Source: Hedera helix (Eukaryota > Streptophyta > Magnoliopsida > Apiales > Araliaceae). From it: a stretch of 64,000 nt of DNA. Under the pieces are notes generated by a model. The model saw nothing but the letters and a program-made list of their open reading frames with translations. It ran no database searches and had not been told where the DNA came from. The DNA lies in the NCBI GenBank assembly GCA_947179155.2, contig OX359270.1, positions 17,953,556 to 18,017,555 on the forward strand, written 5' to 3'. The translations under genes and the position numbers were made by a program. Positions 22,851-32,566 of the stretch are shown piece after piece (the stretch's first letter is position 1; each line of letters opens with the position of its first letter).

Positions 22851-23292
22851 CATGTTTATGGAATGGTAAGTGAAATGAACAGGATAAAGAAGTAGGCACC
22901 CAATGCATGAGGATGGCAACAGGTGTTGATGATGCAACATATACACATTAATGATGCAACATATATATCAATTGTGCAACATATACATATTAATGATGCA
23001 ACATCAATATCACCAGTTACTGTCTCAAATGGACTCGCATCGCATATTCGCCAAAAACTATTTTTCTCTTGCTTAACGCATATCGCATATTTAAATATCA
23101 AATTCAATATCATACTAAATTAAAATCGCATTACATCGCATATGAAATCGCATATCGCACTGCTTCTCATATGATGTATCGCATATCGTATCGTACATCG
23201 CATCGCATCGCATTGTTTTGGTCATCGTCGGATCTTTCCCCAACGGTTACCGCATTGTCATCGTCGGATCTTTTCCCAACGGTTCGTTTTTG
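22851..23292 (-). mobile_element. Element E 3' interior: GCAACATATA and ATCGCAT short repeats
   Basis: Non-coding. A GATGCAACATATA motif recurs four times between 22925 and 23005, and CGCAT/ATCGCAT words are dense from 23036 to 23216. Just before the 36-bp array a CATCGTCGGATCTTT..CCCAACGGTT unit is duplicated (about 23222-23285). Confidence 0.7.
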
Positions 23293-24455
23293 GACGGTCA
23301 GGAATTTGCACTAACGGGTCATTTTTTGGACGGTCATGTATCCTTGACAGGTCATGCTTGGCCGGTCAGTTCTTTTGACTGACGAGTCATGTTTGGACGG
23401 TCAGTATCCTTTGACTGACGGGTCATGTTGGACGGTCAGTATCTTTTGACTGACGGGTCATGTTGGACGGTCAGTATCTTTTGACTGACGGGTCATGTTT
23501 GGACGGTCAGTTTCCTTTGACTGACGGGTCATGTTTGGACGGTCAGTTTCCTTTGACTGACGGGTCATGTTTGGACGGTCAGTTTCCTTTGACTGACGGG
23601 TCATATTTGGACGGTCAGTTTCCTTTGACTGACTGGTCATGTTTGGACGGTCAGTTTCCTTTGACTGACGGGTCATGTTGGACGGTCAGTTCTTTTGACT
23701 GACGGGTCATGTTGGACGGTCAGTTTCCTTTGACTGACGGGTCATATTGGACGGTCAGTTTCTTTTGACTGACGGGTCATGTTTGGACGGTCAGTTTCCT
23801 TTGACTGACGGGTCATATATGGACGGTCAGTTTCCTTTGACTGACGGGTCATGTTTGGACGGTCAGTTTCTTTTGACTGACGGGTCATGTTTGGACGGTC
23901 AGTTCCTTTGACTGACGGGTCATATTGGACGGACAGTTTCTTTTGACTGACGGGTCAAGTTTGGACGGTCAGTTTCCTTTGACTGACGGGTCATATTTGG
24001 ACGGTCAATTTCCTTTGACTGACGGGTCATGTTGGACGGTCAGTTTCTTTTGACTGACGGGTCATGTTTGGACGGTCAGTTTCTTTTGACTGACGGGTCA
24101 TGTTTGGACGGTCAGTTCCTTTGACTGACGGGTCATGTTTGGACGGTCAGTTTCCTTTGACTGACAGGTCATGTTTGGACGGTCAGTTCCTTTGACTGAC
24201 GGGTCATGTTTGGACGGTCAGTTTCCTTTGACTGACGGGTCATTTTGGACGGTCAGTTCTTTTGACTGACGGGTCATTTTTGAGTTGGTCAGGTATCGTA
24301 TCTGACTGGTCATTTTTGGGTTGGTCAGGTATCGTATCTGACTGGTCGTTTTTGGTTTGGTCAGGTATCGTATCTGACTGGTCGTGTTTGGACGGTCAGG
24401 GGTTTTCACTGACGGGTCATGTTGGACGGTCAGGGATTTTCACTGACGGGTCATG
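23293..24455. repeat. 36-bp tandem array, ~31 units, in element E
   Basis: The consensus unit is GGACGGTCAGTTTCCTTTGA followed by CTGACGGGTCATGTTT, 36 bp, with 34-35-bp variants lacking one or two Ts. I counted about 26 units with the TTTGACTGAC core (from about 23372 to 24268), then about three variant units with GGTCAGGTATCGTATCTGACTGGTC, then two with a CAGGG.TTTTCACTGAC core. Each main unit contains a perfect inverted repeat GTCAGT/ACTGAC and the word TTGACT, a plant W-box match. Being 36 bp it keeps frames open on both strands, but those peptides are by-products. Confidence 0.95.
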
Positions 24456-26210
24456 TTTGTAATTGCCGGGTCTCGTCTCCGGAATCGCTGTGTACTATCC
24501 TAAATGGACTCACATCGTATTGTACATCAAAAAAATGCAATAATTCTAGAGGAAATTTTAAAAGGAAAGCGTACCTGAATAGTTTGTGGGGCCTCCCTGG
24601 GATTCGTCCTCGTAAATCGCTTTTGCCAGTCATTTCTTTTGGTTTGACTTGTCATTCTTGGGGTTTGTTCTCGTAGATCGCTCTTGACAGCCAGTGCTTT
24701 TGAGCTTTGATCCTTGTTGATTAGCTGAAGGTGCTTCAGACAGTCATTTGGCAATTCCTTGATGTTCCATAGATTTTGGGTGCATCGGATCGTAGAAGTT
24801 TCCCGCTGTCATGTCTTTCCGATCAATGGCACTGGCATTCGTGACGCTGACAGTCTCGTACCTGTGATTTTACTTTCACGTATATTTTATTTTGATAGAT
24901 ACATGGATGCGCAGATGTTATGCATGGGTCAATAGATATGCTTGGAAGGAAATGACCCCTGTTTAGTCAAATGATACAATTTTTCGCGTGTCGCTCTTTT
25001 TGACTACTCAGTTGTGCGATGCCTTATTTGGGAGCACAGTTTCTTGACTTCAAGGTTGGTTTATTGAATCGCATGCCCCTGATCGTTTCTCTGTTGGGGA
25101 ATTGTATATGTCGTTTTGAATGCCCAATCGACTTATCCCGGGCTCCTCATCCTGCCCACAGATCGTCATGTCTTCGAATTTGGGATGCAGGGACTTCCTC
25201 TGAGGCTGGAGGATTATGCCTAGATTCTGGGCTGATATCTAGGTGGTCCTCTTGTCATTTGGTCGTATGTATTGACCACTCTTGACCTAAATCGGATTGA
25301 GGCAGTCCATTTGCCTTTTTGCGATGACCGACGGCCATGTTGCCCTTCCTCGCCTTTTAATCGATCAGCTCTGACGTCAGGAATTATATCGCTCTTGCAT
25401 ATGCTCGCTTGAGTATCGAGGTAATGTCAGCATGCATCAGGCTGAGTTCGTCAAAATCCATTGATGGTCGTGGAGGAAGGTTCGTTGATGAGGAGTCTGA
25501 TATAGACCTGTGCCCCTTTCATTTCCATGATCTTTAAGATGCCCCAGCCTTTACTCATGTTTTTGTCGAGGATTCGTTTGGGAAGTCATTTCGTTTGTCA
25601 TGCCGAGTTACGCACACCGATTCATATCCTGCACAAGTAACAAACGCTAAATGCTCGACGGTTCGGGTCGGCGGGGTTAACTTCGATATTACTAAACATC
25701 TCAACAGTAGAGCAGATAAAATGGAATGCTCATGATTATGCAATTTAGCTCGTGTCCGTGATGTTTTCGTCTTATCGTGAAACTTGAAATCGGGATGGAT
25801 CTCTTTTTTTCGTGAATCGTGAGTGGATTAAGTTGACATTGAATGAATTGTGAAGGTACTAAGTCATTCTCGATTTCACTTTTTTTCTTCTCTTTTTTCT
25901 CTTTTTTTTTTTTTTTTTTTTCATTTGACGAGTTATGAAATCGTAATAAAACTTTTAAGCATTCATGGTCAATATACGTGAGTATGATTAAATTTAAAAA
26001 CTACCTTCCTTTATCAAAGGTATTCCGTCTTCATTCTTGATATCGTTCTTCGCAGGATTTACGTCATATGGCAAGTGCACTGTGCGATGCAATCCTTCAA
26101 TTAGGGGCCTCTTTTCCGTGACTTTAGATGAGCCTCTCTTTTTTTCTCTGGTCGAAAATTTTTTCTTTTTCTTTTCCTGAGTCTGCTTTTTTCTTTTTCG
26201 TGTCCACTTA
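24456..26210 (-). mobile_element. Element E interior, non-coding
   Basis: No frame longer than about 90 codons on either strand and no known domain. A stretch of the CGTCCTCGTAAATCGCTTTTG type at 24605 is loosely repeated at 24670. A T-rich run lies at 25879-25921. This is where pol would be expected in an autonomous relative. Confidence 0.7.
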
Positions 26211-26217
26211 ACTTGTC

Positions 26218-26706
26218 TCGTTTTCTTAGGCTGTTCAGAGTTACCCCTTTAACGAGCTTTGGACCAATGACTCCCAAACCATGCGGCTTTAGGGCATTAG
26301 GTGTAAAGACACCCCTTCGGGTTTACTTGCTCGAGTAACAAAGGCCACGCTTCGATACAAGTTAGGTGGTTTTACTGCATTCATACCTCGTCTGACTCTG
26401 TGCAAGATTCGTTTTCTTAGGCTTGAGTTACCCATGTAGCGAGCGTTGGGCCGGTGACTCCCAAATCGGACGACCTTAGGGCACCAGGTGTAGAGACACC
26501 CTTTAGGCTTAATTACTCGAATAACCCGTGCCACGATTCGAATCTGCTCAGGTCTCTGCAGCTGTAATGCTCGTTTTCTTAGGCTCTGAGTTACCCATGT
26601 AACGAGCGTTGGGCCGACGACTCCCAAATCAGATGACTTTAGGGCGCCAGGTGTAAAGGCACCCCTCAGGCCTAATTACTCGAATAACTCAGGCCACGAT
26701 TCGAGA
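26218..26706. repeat. Three ~140-bp direct repeats in element E
   Basis: Units at about 26218-26366, 26409-26550 and 26572-26706 each start CGTTTTCTTAGGCT. Each runs through GAGTTACCC.TGTA(A/G)CGAGCGTTGGGCC, TGACTCCCAAATC, TTAGGGC..CAGGTGTAAAG and ACTCGAATAACC, and ends GCCACGATTCGA. Sequence is well kept between units; spacers of about 42 and 21 bp are not. A 112-codon minus frame crosses them but is only a by-product. Confidence 0.85.
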
Positions 26707-27706
26707 CATCATATTATCCTTTATTCACCCTCCGATTTTGCATCAACTGTCATCATTATCGTCATAGCTTTATACCCCACATCTGAAAGTTGGCGCAAAC
26801 GCAAAGTGCAGACTTGCCTATGAAGTGAATTCTACTTCGAACGACACTTCGAAATCAGGTCTTTGTTGGACAGTTTTAATCGTCTAATCATACTAATGAG
26901 TCTGCTCCACTGATGCTTGTCAGAATTAATTCGATTCCTAACAAGTCAAATAAAATTTTCTCTTTCCAAAAGTAATGTTAGAGTTAAACTATGTGCAGTC
27001 TTAATATATGTACAGGGAGACTGGAAAGAAATAAAAAGATGGAAGAAGTTGTACCTTACCTGCGGGTCATCGTATTCTGAAAGAGCTCCGACTGGAAATG
27101 ACCAATTGATAGTACATCTCTGATGATGTTATTGTACGCTGACGAGATCGTATAATAGATGTTGAATTGTGCACTACCTTTCCACGGATGGCTGATGAAT
27201 GCCCCAGTGTCGAGTCGCCATCGATTTCAAAATTTCCCAAGTCTTGATTGTTGTCAAGGTCATTGCTTCGTAGTGTCTTTGACAGGTGGGCTGATGAGAT
27301 GCTGGGAACCCAAAATCCCTTACTTTTGATCAGGTAGGAAGTGTACTCCGATGGGTTGACAAGAGAACAGGTTGTCTGAATCATTGATCATTAAATGTAA
27401 AACCATCGAAGGGTTCTATAGATTTTGCAAGGATTAGACCGCGCCAAAGTGGCTGCCTACGTACTCCTATAGGAAGAGGAGATCAGGTCTTTCGTAGTTC
27501 AGGCCTAGATAGCACACAAGACTTTTTTTCTTTTTTTATTATTATTATTTTTTTTATTTTATTTTATTTTATTTTTATTTTTTTTATATATTTTTTTTTT
27601 TTACATATCATAATAATGCACAGAAAATAAAACAGGACATAATATTAAACAAACGATAACATCCCCACACCCCTTTCTTGGGACTCACAATCGTATCCCT
27701 GGGAAT
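26707..27706 (-). mobile_element. Element E interior between repeats and gag, non-coding
   Basis: The longest frame on the gag strand is 105 codons (27067-27384), without recognised domain and separated from gag by 322 bp. A T/A-rich run occupies 27523-27602. I see no protease motif (D[TS]G) in context and no RT or integrase boxes. Confidence 0.65.
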
Positions 27707-29929
27707 TTACCATTTCATGGTTCGTTGAGGCTCGACAATCCGTTCGTCGGTGGTCAGGCTCCCCATTGCGGTGATCCCAAGGTCGTTTGCCATTTTCAGC
27801 TCTCCTCTTTCGATAAGATTTTGGATCTTGTGCCGCAACGCCCAACACTCTTCAGTATCATGCCCTGGTGAGTTGGAATGATAGAGGCATATTCGTGTAG
27901 GATCGTATCTTTTAGACTTGGGGTCGGTTTGTGGCAGCAACTCTGTAATCTTTCCCCGGCTGATCAGAAGGTGCAATATTTCTGCATTTGATTTGCTCAA
28001 AGGGGTGAACTTTCGATCTCTTGGGAATGCTGCTCGATCTTTCCCTTTTGAGGGTTCACCTCTGTCCGAGCGGTTATCAAGGCTCCACTGGTGGGATCGT
28101 CTGGCATCTTTATTATTTTCATTTCCCTGCCCTTTCATTCTGTTTTGATCTCCTTGAGTCAGCTGGTTTTCCTGGGAGGGATCCTGGTTTGAAATTTGTT
28201 TGTCCTCTTCTTCCGTTTGGTCTCTCAGTAATTGGGTGAAGAGTTGCCTCATCAGATTATGTTGGTGTACCACCAGGTCTGCTAATTGCTTCATTTGATG
28301 CCTGACCAACTTCAATTCTTTCCTAATGACCTTAACCTCCCCCAAACATTCCCGTTCAAGGACATTTGTTTCGCTCATTGGGGGGTATTCTTCGACCTTT
28401 CGGATGTATTTGCGATTGGGGTCCACCCCGATATTTCCTGACCCAATCATGCTTACCTCATCTATTTCGCATTGCGGCAGATGGCTGGCGTTGACATCTG
28501 GTCGTTCAATTACGATGTCCCCCCTATCGATCAAGTTCTGTATCTTATGTTTCAACGTCCAGCATTCCTGAGTGTCATGCCCCGGGGACCCGGAATGATA
28601 GGCACATTTCTTGCTTGGGTCGTACTTCCTCCCCTTTGGGTCAGTCGATGGTGCCAGCTCCGTAATCTTCTTTTGGGTGATTAACACGGCCAATATTTGC
28701 TCTAATGGATCTCCCAACGGGGTGAATTCCCTATCTCGGGCATTTTCAAATCTCCTTCGCCCCTCAGACCTCTGATTGGGAAAAGTCGGCTGTCGCAGGG
28801 GCTCGCTTCTTGGCATGCGGACAGGACGGCTACTCATTGTTTCCCCAGATAGCCCTTGCAAGACCAGGGACACATCCTCCTCATTTCTCTTTTCTGGTCT
28901 CCGGGACGTACTGCCATAGTTCCCGTTTCGTATCTGATCAGCAACAGCTTCAAGAGCTGTGAGGTCTCGGATCTTTCCTGACTTCAACCCCATCTCTGCC
29001 ATTTCCCCGTGTCTGATCATCTCCGCAAAAGGCTTCCCTATCCCAGCTATCATCATTTCATAATAAGGGGCCTCCTGTATATCGATGAAGGTCATTACCA
29101 TCTCTGTTTCGTTCATGGGTGGGTTTACTTGGGCCGCCAACCTTCTCCACCGTTGAGCGTACTCTATGAAAGATTCATTAGTCTGCTTCCTGATCTTTGT
29201 CATCTGGTATCGGTCCGGGGCCATTTGGGACTGAAAGCTGTATTGCATCAAGAAGGTGTGGGCCAACTCCTCCCAGTTATGAATTTTAGCATTATCCAGC
29301 CTCGCGTACCAGGTCCTAGCCTCCCCTGTCAGGCTTTTCTGGAATAACTGCATTCTCAACGACTCGTCCTCAGCATATACCCCAAGTTCTCCGATATAGA
29401 CTTTTAGATGCGTGTAAGGATCCCCTGACCCGCTATACTTTTCAAATTCGGGGATCTTGAACTTCTCGGGGTATTTGGCTCCCGGGAAAATGCATAAGTC
29501 GGAGTAGTTGACGCTGCCATATGACCCGATCCCCTTCATAGTTTTGATGGCCTCTTCCATCTGCTTTAGCTTTTTACTGACATTACTAGCAATTTCATCT
29601 TCTGGAATAACGATAATTTGTTTTGGCTGTTCAACCTTCGGGGTTTCTGGGGTCAACTCGTTCCCCTGAGATGATGGCCCCGGTGGGTCCTCGGTTTGCG
29701 ACTTCGATTTTAACTTGAAGTGCTCTTTTAGCATTGTGGTCAATTCCGTCATCTGATTTCTCACAGCATCGAATTCTTCCCGGGATACAGGAGCTGGGTT
29801 AGGATTAGGGTTCTCATCCATCTCGACTGTTGATTCTCTGGCTTTCTTGGACCGGAGACGAGTTTGGGGCGCAATCCTGCGAATAAACAAACCCAGTTTA
29901 GTTCCGGGAAATGACACTGGTGGATGCAT
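27707..29929 (-). CDS. gag: Gag of Tat/Ogre-like retrotransposon E, with two zinc knuckles
   Basis: An intact 740-codon frame, the only full-length retroelement gene in the window. A more likely start is the Met at residue 37 (codon at 29821), which opens MDENPNPNPAPVSREEFDAV; the first 36 residues look like leader. Residues about 105-130 form a basic/acidic helical stretch. Residues about 155-285 hold the retrotransposon Gag capsid domain (YPEKFKIPEFEKYSGSGDP, LTGEARTWYARL, WEELAHTFLMQYS, ESFIEYAQRWRRLAAQV). The nucleic-acid-binding knuckle is of CX2HX5HX4C form at C442-C456. A second copy of the whole module, from a KITELxPxTDP stretch through the knuckle to KIQNLI(D/E)RG, is at C681-C695, separated by a Gln/Asn-rich and coiled-coil-like linker. 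Gag should form the particle that packages element RNA. It ends without fusion to protease. Confidence 0.93.
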   Translation of the reverse strand: MHPPVSFPGTKLGLFIRRIAPQTRLRSKKARESTVEMDENPNPNPAPVSREEFDAVRNQMTELTTMLKEHFKLKSKSQTEDPPGPSSQGNELTPETPKVEQPKQIIVIPEDEIASNVSKKLKQMEEAIKTMKGIGSYGSVNYSDLCIFPGAKYPEKFKIPEFEKYSGSGDPYTHLKVYIGELGVYAEDESLRMQLFQKSLTGEARTWYARLDNAKIHNWEELAHTFLMQYSFQSQMAPDRYQMTKIRKQTNESFIEYAQRWRRLAAQVNPPMNETEMVMTFIDIQEAPYYEMMIAGIGKPFAEMIRHGEMAEMGLKSGKIRDLTALEAVADQIRNGNYGSTSRRPEKRNEEDVSLVLQGLSGETMSSRPVRMPRSEPLRQPTFPNQRSEGRRRFENARDREFTPLGDPLEQILAVLITQKKITELAPSTDPKGRKYDPSKKCAYHSGSPGHDTQECWTLKHKIQNLIDRGDIVIERPDVNASHLPQCEIDEVSMIGSGNIGVDPNRKYIRKVEEYPPMSETNVLERECLGEVKVIRKELKLVRHQMKQLADLVVHQHNLMRQLFTQLLRDQTEEEDKQISNQDPSQENQLTQGDQNRMKGQGNENNKDARRSHQWSLDNRSDRGEPSKGKDRAAFPRDRKFTPLSKSNAEILHLLISRGKITELLPQTDPKSKRYDPTRICLYHSNSPGHDTEECWALRHKIQNLIERGELKMANDLGITAMGSLTTDERIVEPQRTMKW

Positions 29930-30588
29930 GCTAAAGCAAATATTTTTGTGTTTTTGAGTTTTGTAATATTTTCCTGCAAAACAAGGTTAGTATCCCTTTG
30001 TTTTAACCAAGGTATGACAGTGTGCAATTATGATGCTCTCCAAGCTGTCCCTGTAAAACAGAGGTTAGTATTTTATTTTGACAAAAGTGGGAGGTACAAA
30101 ATGTTTGACTAAAGTATGACATTATGTGCGTGAAACGTAAAAGGGTATGAAGAGACTTCCCACGCGTCGGGTTTATCTGAGGCTGACCTACCCTAAGTTA
30201 CTCTCGCGGGCTTTTTGGCATGAAGGTTCCCAGATCTTCGCAACATACTAGAAGGGAAAAATCCGATCTTTCAATTGGATTGGATCTGAGTGGATGCTTT
30301 TCCTGAGCCTCGCCGGGGAGCACCCCTTTGAGTCCAGTAATCCACATCAGACGGGTTTGCCTCAGGAGGAGGAACTGCTCAACATACATTCATCATTCAT
30401 TCATCGTTCCTCACCGTATGCAAATGATGACAATAACGTAAAGCATTCGTAAAGCCATCACAACACTCGCATATTCATTCATACACGCACAAAAAGTAGA
30501 TCAATCGCAAGCAACGCAACCATACATTTTTAGATTTTTTAAGGATAGGAAAACATCGAGATTTTAACGCGGCTTAAGCCCTCTATTT
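29930..30588 (-). mobile_element. 5' leader of element E between primer site and gag
   Basis: About 660 bp with no convincing gene. Three spaced TTTTGTTTTACAGGGA- or TTGTTTTGCAGGAAA-like stretches on the minus strand (about 29975, 30056) resemble splice acceptor sites, so the leader may be spliced. A 63-codon frame at 30198-30389 has no known features. Confidence 0.5.
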
Positions 30589-30606
30589 TCCCCAGCGGAG
30601 TCGCCA
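30589..30606 (-). other. Primer binding site of element E (tRNA-Arg-like)
   Basis: The minus strand reads TGGCGACTCCGCTGGGGA two bases after the 5' LTR end. This matches what I recall of Ogre-type elements, whose primer site is complementary to a tRNA-Arg 3' end; the exact tRNA needs an alignment. It supports the Tat/Ogre assignment. Confidence 0.7.
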
Positions 30607-30608
30607 GC

Positions 30609-32566
30609 TGTCGACGCCGGGATTTTCGCTCGTCTCGTATTTTATTATTAAAATGTCCTTTCCAATTTTAGCCTTTAGATTAAGATGTGATTTTGAAAAG
30701 GGTCGGCTTAATGTCGACGGGTTTTGAAAGATCGATTTTTATGAGCCAATTGACCAGAGTCGCCAGTTGGTATATTTGAAATGGATGTACCAACTCATCC
30801 GAGTTTGTTTTCGTAATCGCTGGCTCATATGTGACTCCGAGTTAATTGGTCCGCAAACCGAGATTCATAGAGTTCGGGGGCTTGCTTAAGCGAGGGGAAG
30901 GTGTTAGGCACCCCCCGACTTCCGTGAAACACGGTTACCGCTATCTTGATGTTTTCCTATTCTTTTAAATCCTAAAATGTGTGAGTTGCGTGTATGTGCA
31001 TGTGTGCCTAGGTGAATGCTTGTGGTGAATTTTGTTTGGATTTTTGTATGGCAAATGTGCTTTATCTGGAAAGTGTTTTAACGTCTTTTGACCCAAATGA
31101 CGAGGTTTTGCTTTTTTATAAGAACGATTGATTTTTAATTTCGAAAACTTTTGAGGGTTTTTTATTAGATGTCATTTTAGAAAACAAACAATTTTAAACT
31201 TTTGTCAAATAGGAATCGAGACTATACATTGCCTTCCAACAGTTAATATAAATAAAACGAGGGCAACTTCTAGAACTCTTTAACCCTATGCACAAAGTTT
31301 AATGAAAACACTTATTTATTTACAAACTCGTTTTTTATGACGTTTTAAAAACCAATTAAAGCCTATTCATCAATCATGGATTAAAGTTTGCCAAAACACT
31401 TAACCTTTAAACCTCGTGACTCTAATATCCTGAAATTGATCATTTTTTACAAAATCTTCATTATTTGCCTTATTTAAAAACCATTTTTTGTGTCGTAAAT
31501 TAAACAAGCACTCACAACGTGTCGGGGCTATTCACGGGCATGTAAGCCATCCAGACAACCCCAAACACCCACAATCACATATTTTATTATTATTACGGGG
31601 CCTTAACCCGAACACGACTTTGTATCGCTTTAAGGCCGGATATTACAAAATACACATCCATAGACCCTATACCATGATTACATACACCAAAATGTCCATC
31701 ATCGGGATTTGACCGCGAGGATCTCCTCCCTAGGCTCACATTCACCCAAATCATGGCACAACCAACCCTAAACCAAATCTAACGAGATTTAACATTGCTA
31801 TCACATTACATAACCCAAATATCACAACTAAATCACTAAAAACTATCCATTACCACAACGAACGAGATATCACCGTACGGATGTCATCGGGGCGTTAGGA
31901 GGAGTTACTTTCCGATGGAGACCTCGCTAACAACCCCTAATCCACGGATCCTTTATCAACATAACAACATATTACATCACATAACCCAAAACATAAGCTA
32001 TATTAACAATACAAGCGATAGAATACCAAAAAGACAATCTTTTCACCTTGCAAAACGCGGATTCAAGCTTCTATATCACGAAATAGATTACACCACAAGA
32101 TTGCTAACCAATGGATACAACAAATGGGATATATTGCTTGAATCTAACAAGCAAAACGACCCCTCTCTCTCTCCCCCGCGAGCTCTCTCTCTCCTCTTTT
32201 CTTTTTTTTTCTTTTTTTTTTCTTTTTCTTCTCTTTTTTTTTCTTTTTTTTCTCTCTCCTCTTTTCTTTTTTTTCTTTTTTTTTTCTTTTTCTTCTCTCT
32301 CTTCTGGTGAGCGAGACCCCCGAACATCGTAAGCGGAGTGGCCATTAGTCGTCTTTTGTGGTCAGCTCAGGCCTTTCTGGATTAACTGTTCGCCTTGCCT
32401 CAAGTGACCGGATGCTCGTTGTCCGTTGTGGCGGTTTTGACCATAAATCGCTGGGGTGGCTTTGTGCTGTGCTGGGGTCCACCTTTCTTTCCGCATGTCG
32501 GGTCAAATGACGATTTTGCCCTCCTGCCAGGGTTAGTAGAGAAAGTGCAAAATTTGGGTGTCTACA
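30609..32566 (-). repeat. 5' LTR of element E (right copy)
   Basis: Starts (plus strand) TGTCGACGCCGGG and ends GGGTGTCTACA. It differs from the left copy by an extra GCTGT-type 5-bp duplication near 32468, one T in a homopolymer, and about ten substitutions, for example near 30664, 30959, 31013, 31326 and 31531. Confidence 0.97.

Larger units (their letters stand above)
20884..32566 (-). mobile_element. Gag-only Tat/Ogre-like Ty3/gypsy element E (11.7 kb, minus strand)
   Basis: LTRs of 1952 bp (20884-22835) and 1958 bp (30609-32566) differ by only about ten substitutions and two small indels by eye. Flanks carry a perfect 5-bp duplication ATAGT. On the minus strand the order is 5' LTR (32566-30609), primer site, gag (29929-27707), 4.9 kb without recognisable pol, polypurine tract, 3' LTR. 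Gag and the primer site resemble the Tat/Ogre group. The interior between gag and the 3' LTR has no protease, RT or integrase, so the element must have moved with enzymes from a relative. It is the youngest insertion in the window. Confidence 0.95.

Noticed and set aside
23458..23702. Open frames with a 12-residue repeat over the 36-bp array, on both strands
   Set aside because: A 36-bp period keeps frames open automatically; units of 34-35 bp break the frame repeatedly, so no protein is maintained.
23293..24455. Array considered as a CRISPR
   Set aside because: No unique spacers; plain tandem repeat inside a plant retrotransposon.
26289..26627. 112-codon minus-strand frame
   Set aside because: Spans the triplicated non-coding block; repeated peptide words simply follow the DNA repeat.
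28326..29347. Several 70-112-codon plus-strand frames opposite gag
   Set aside because: Shadows of the intact gag frame on the minus strand.
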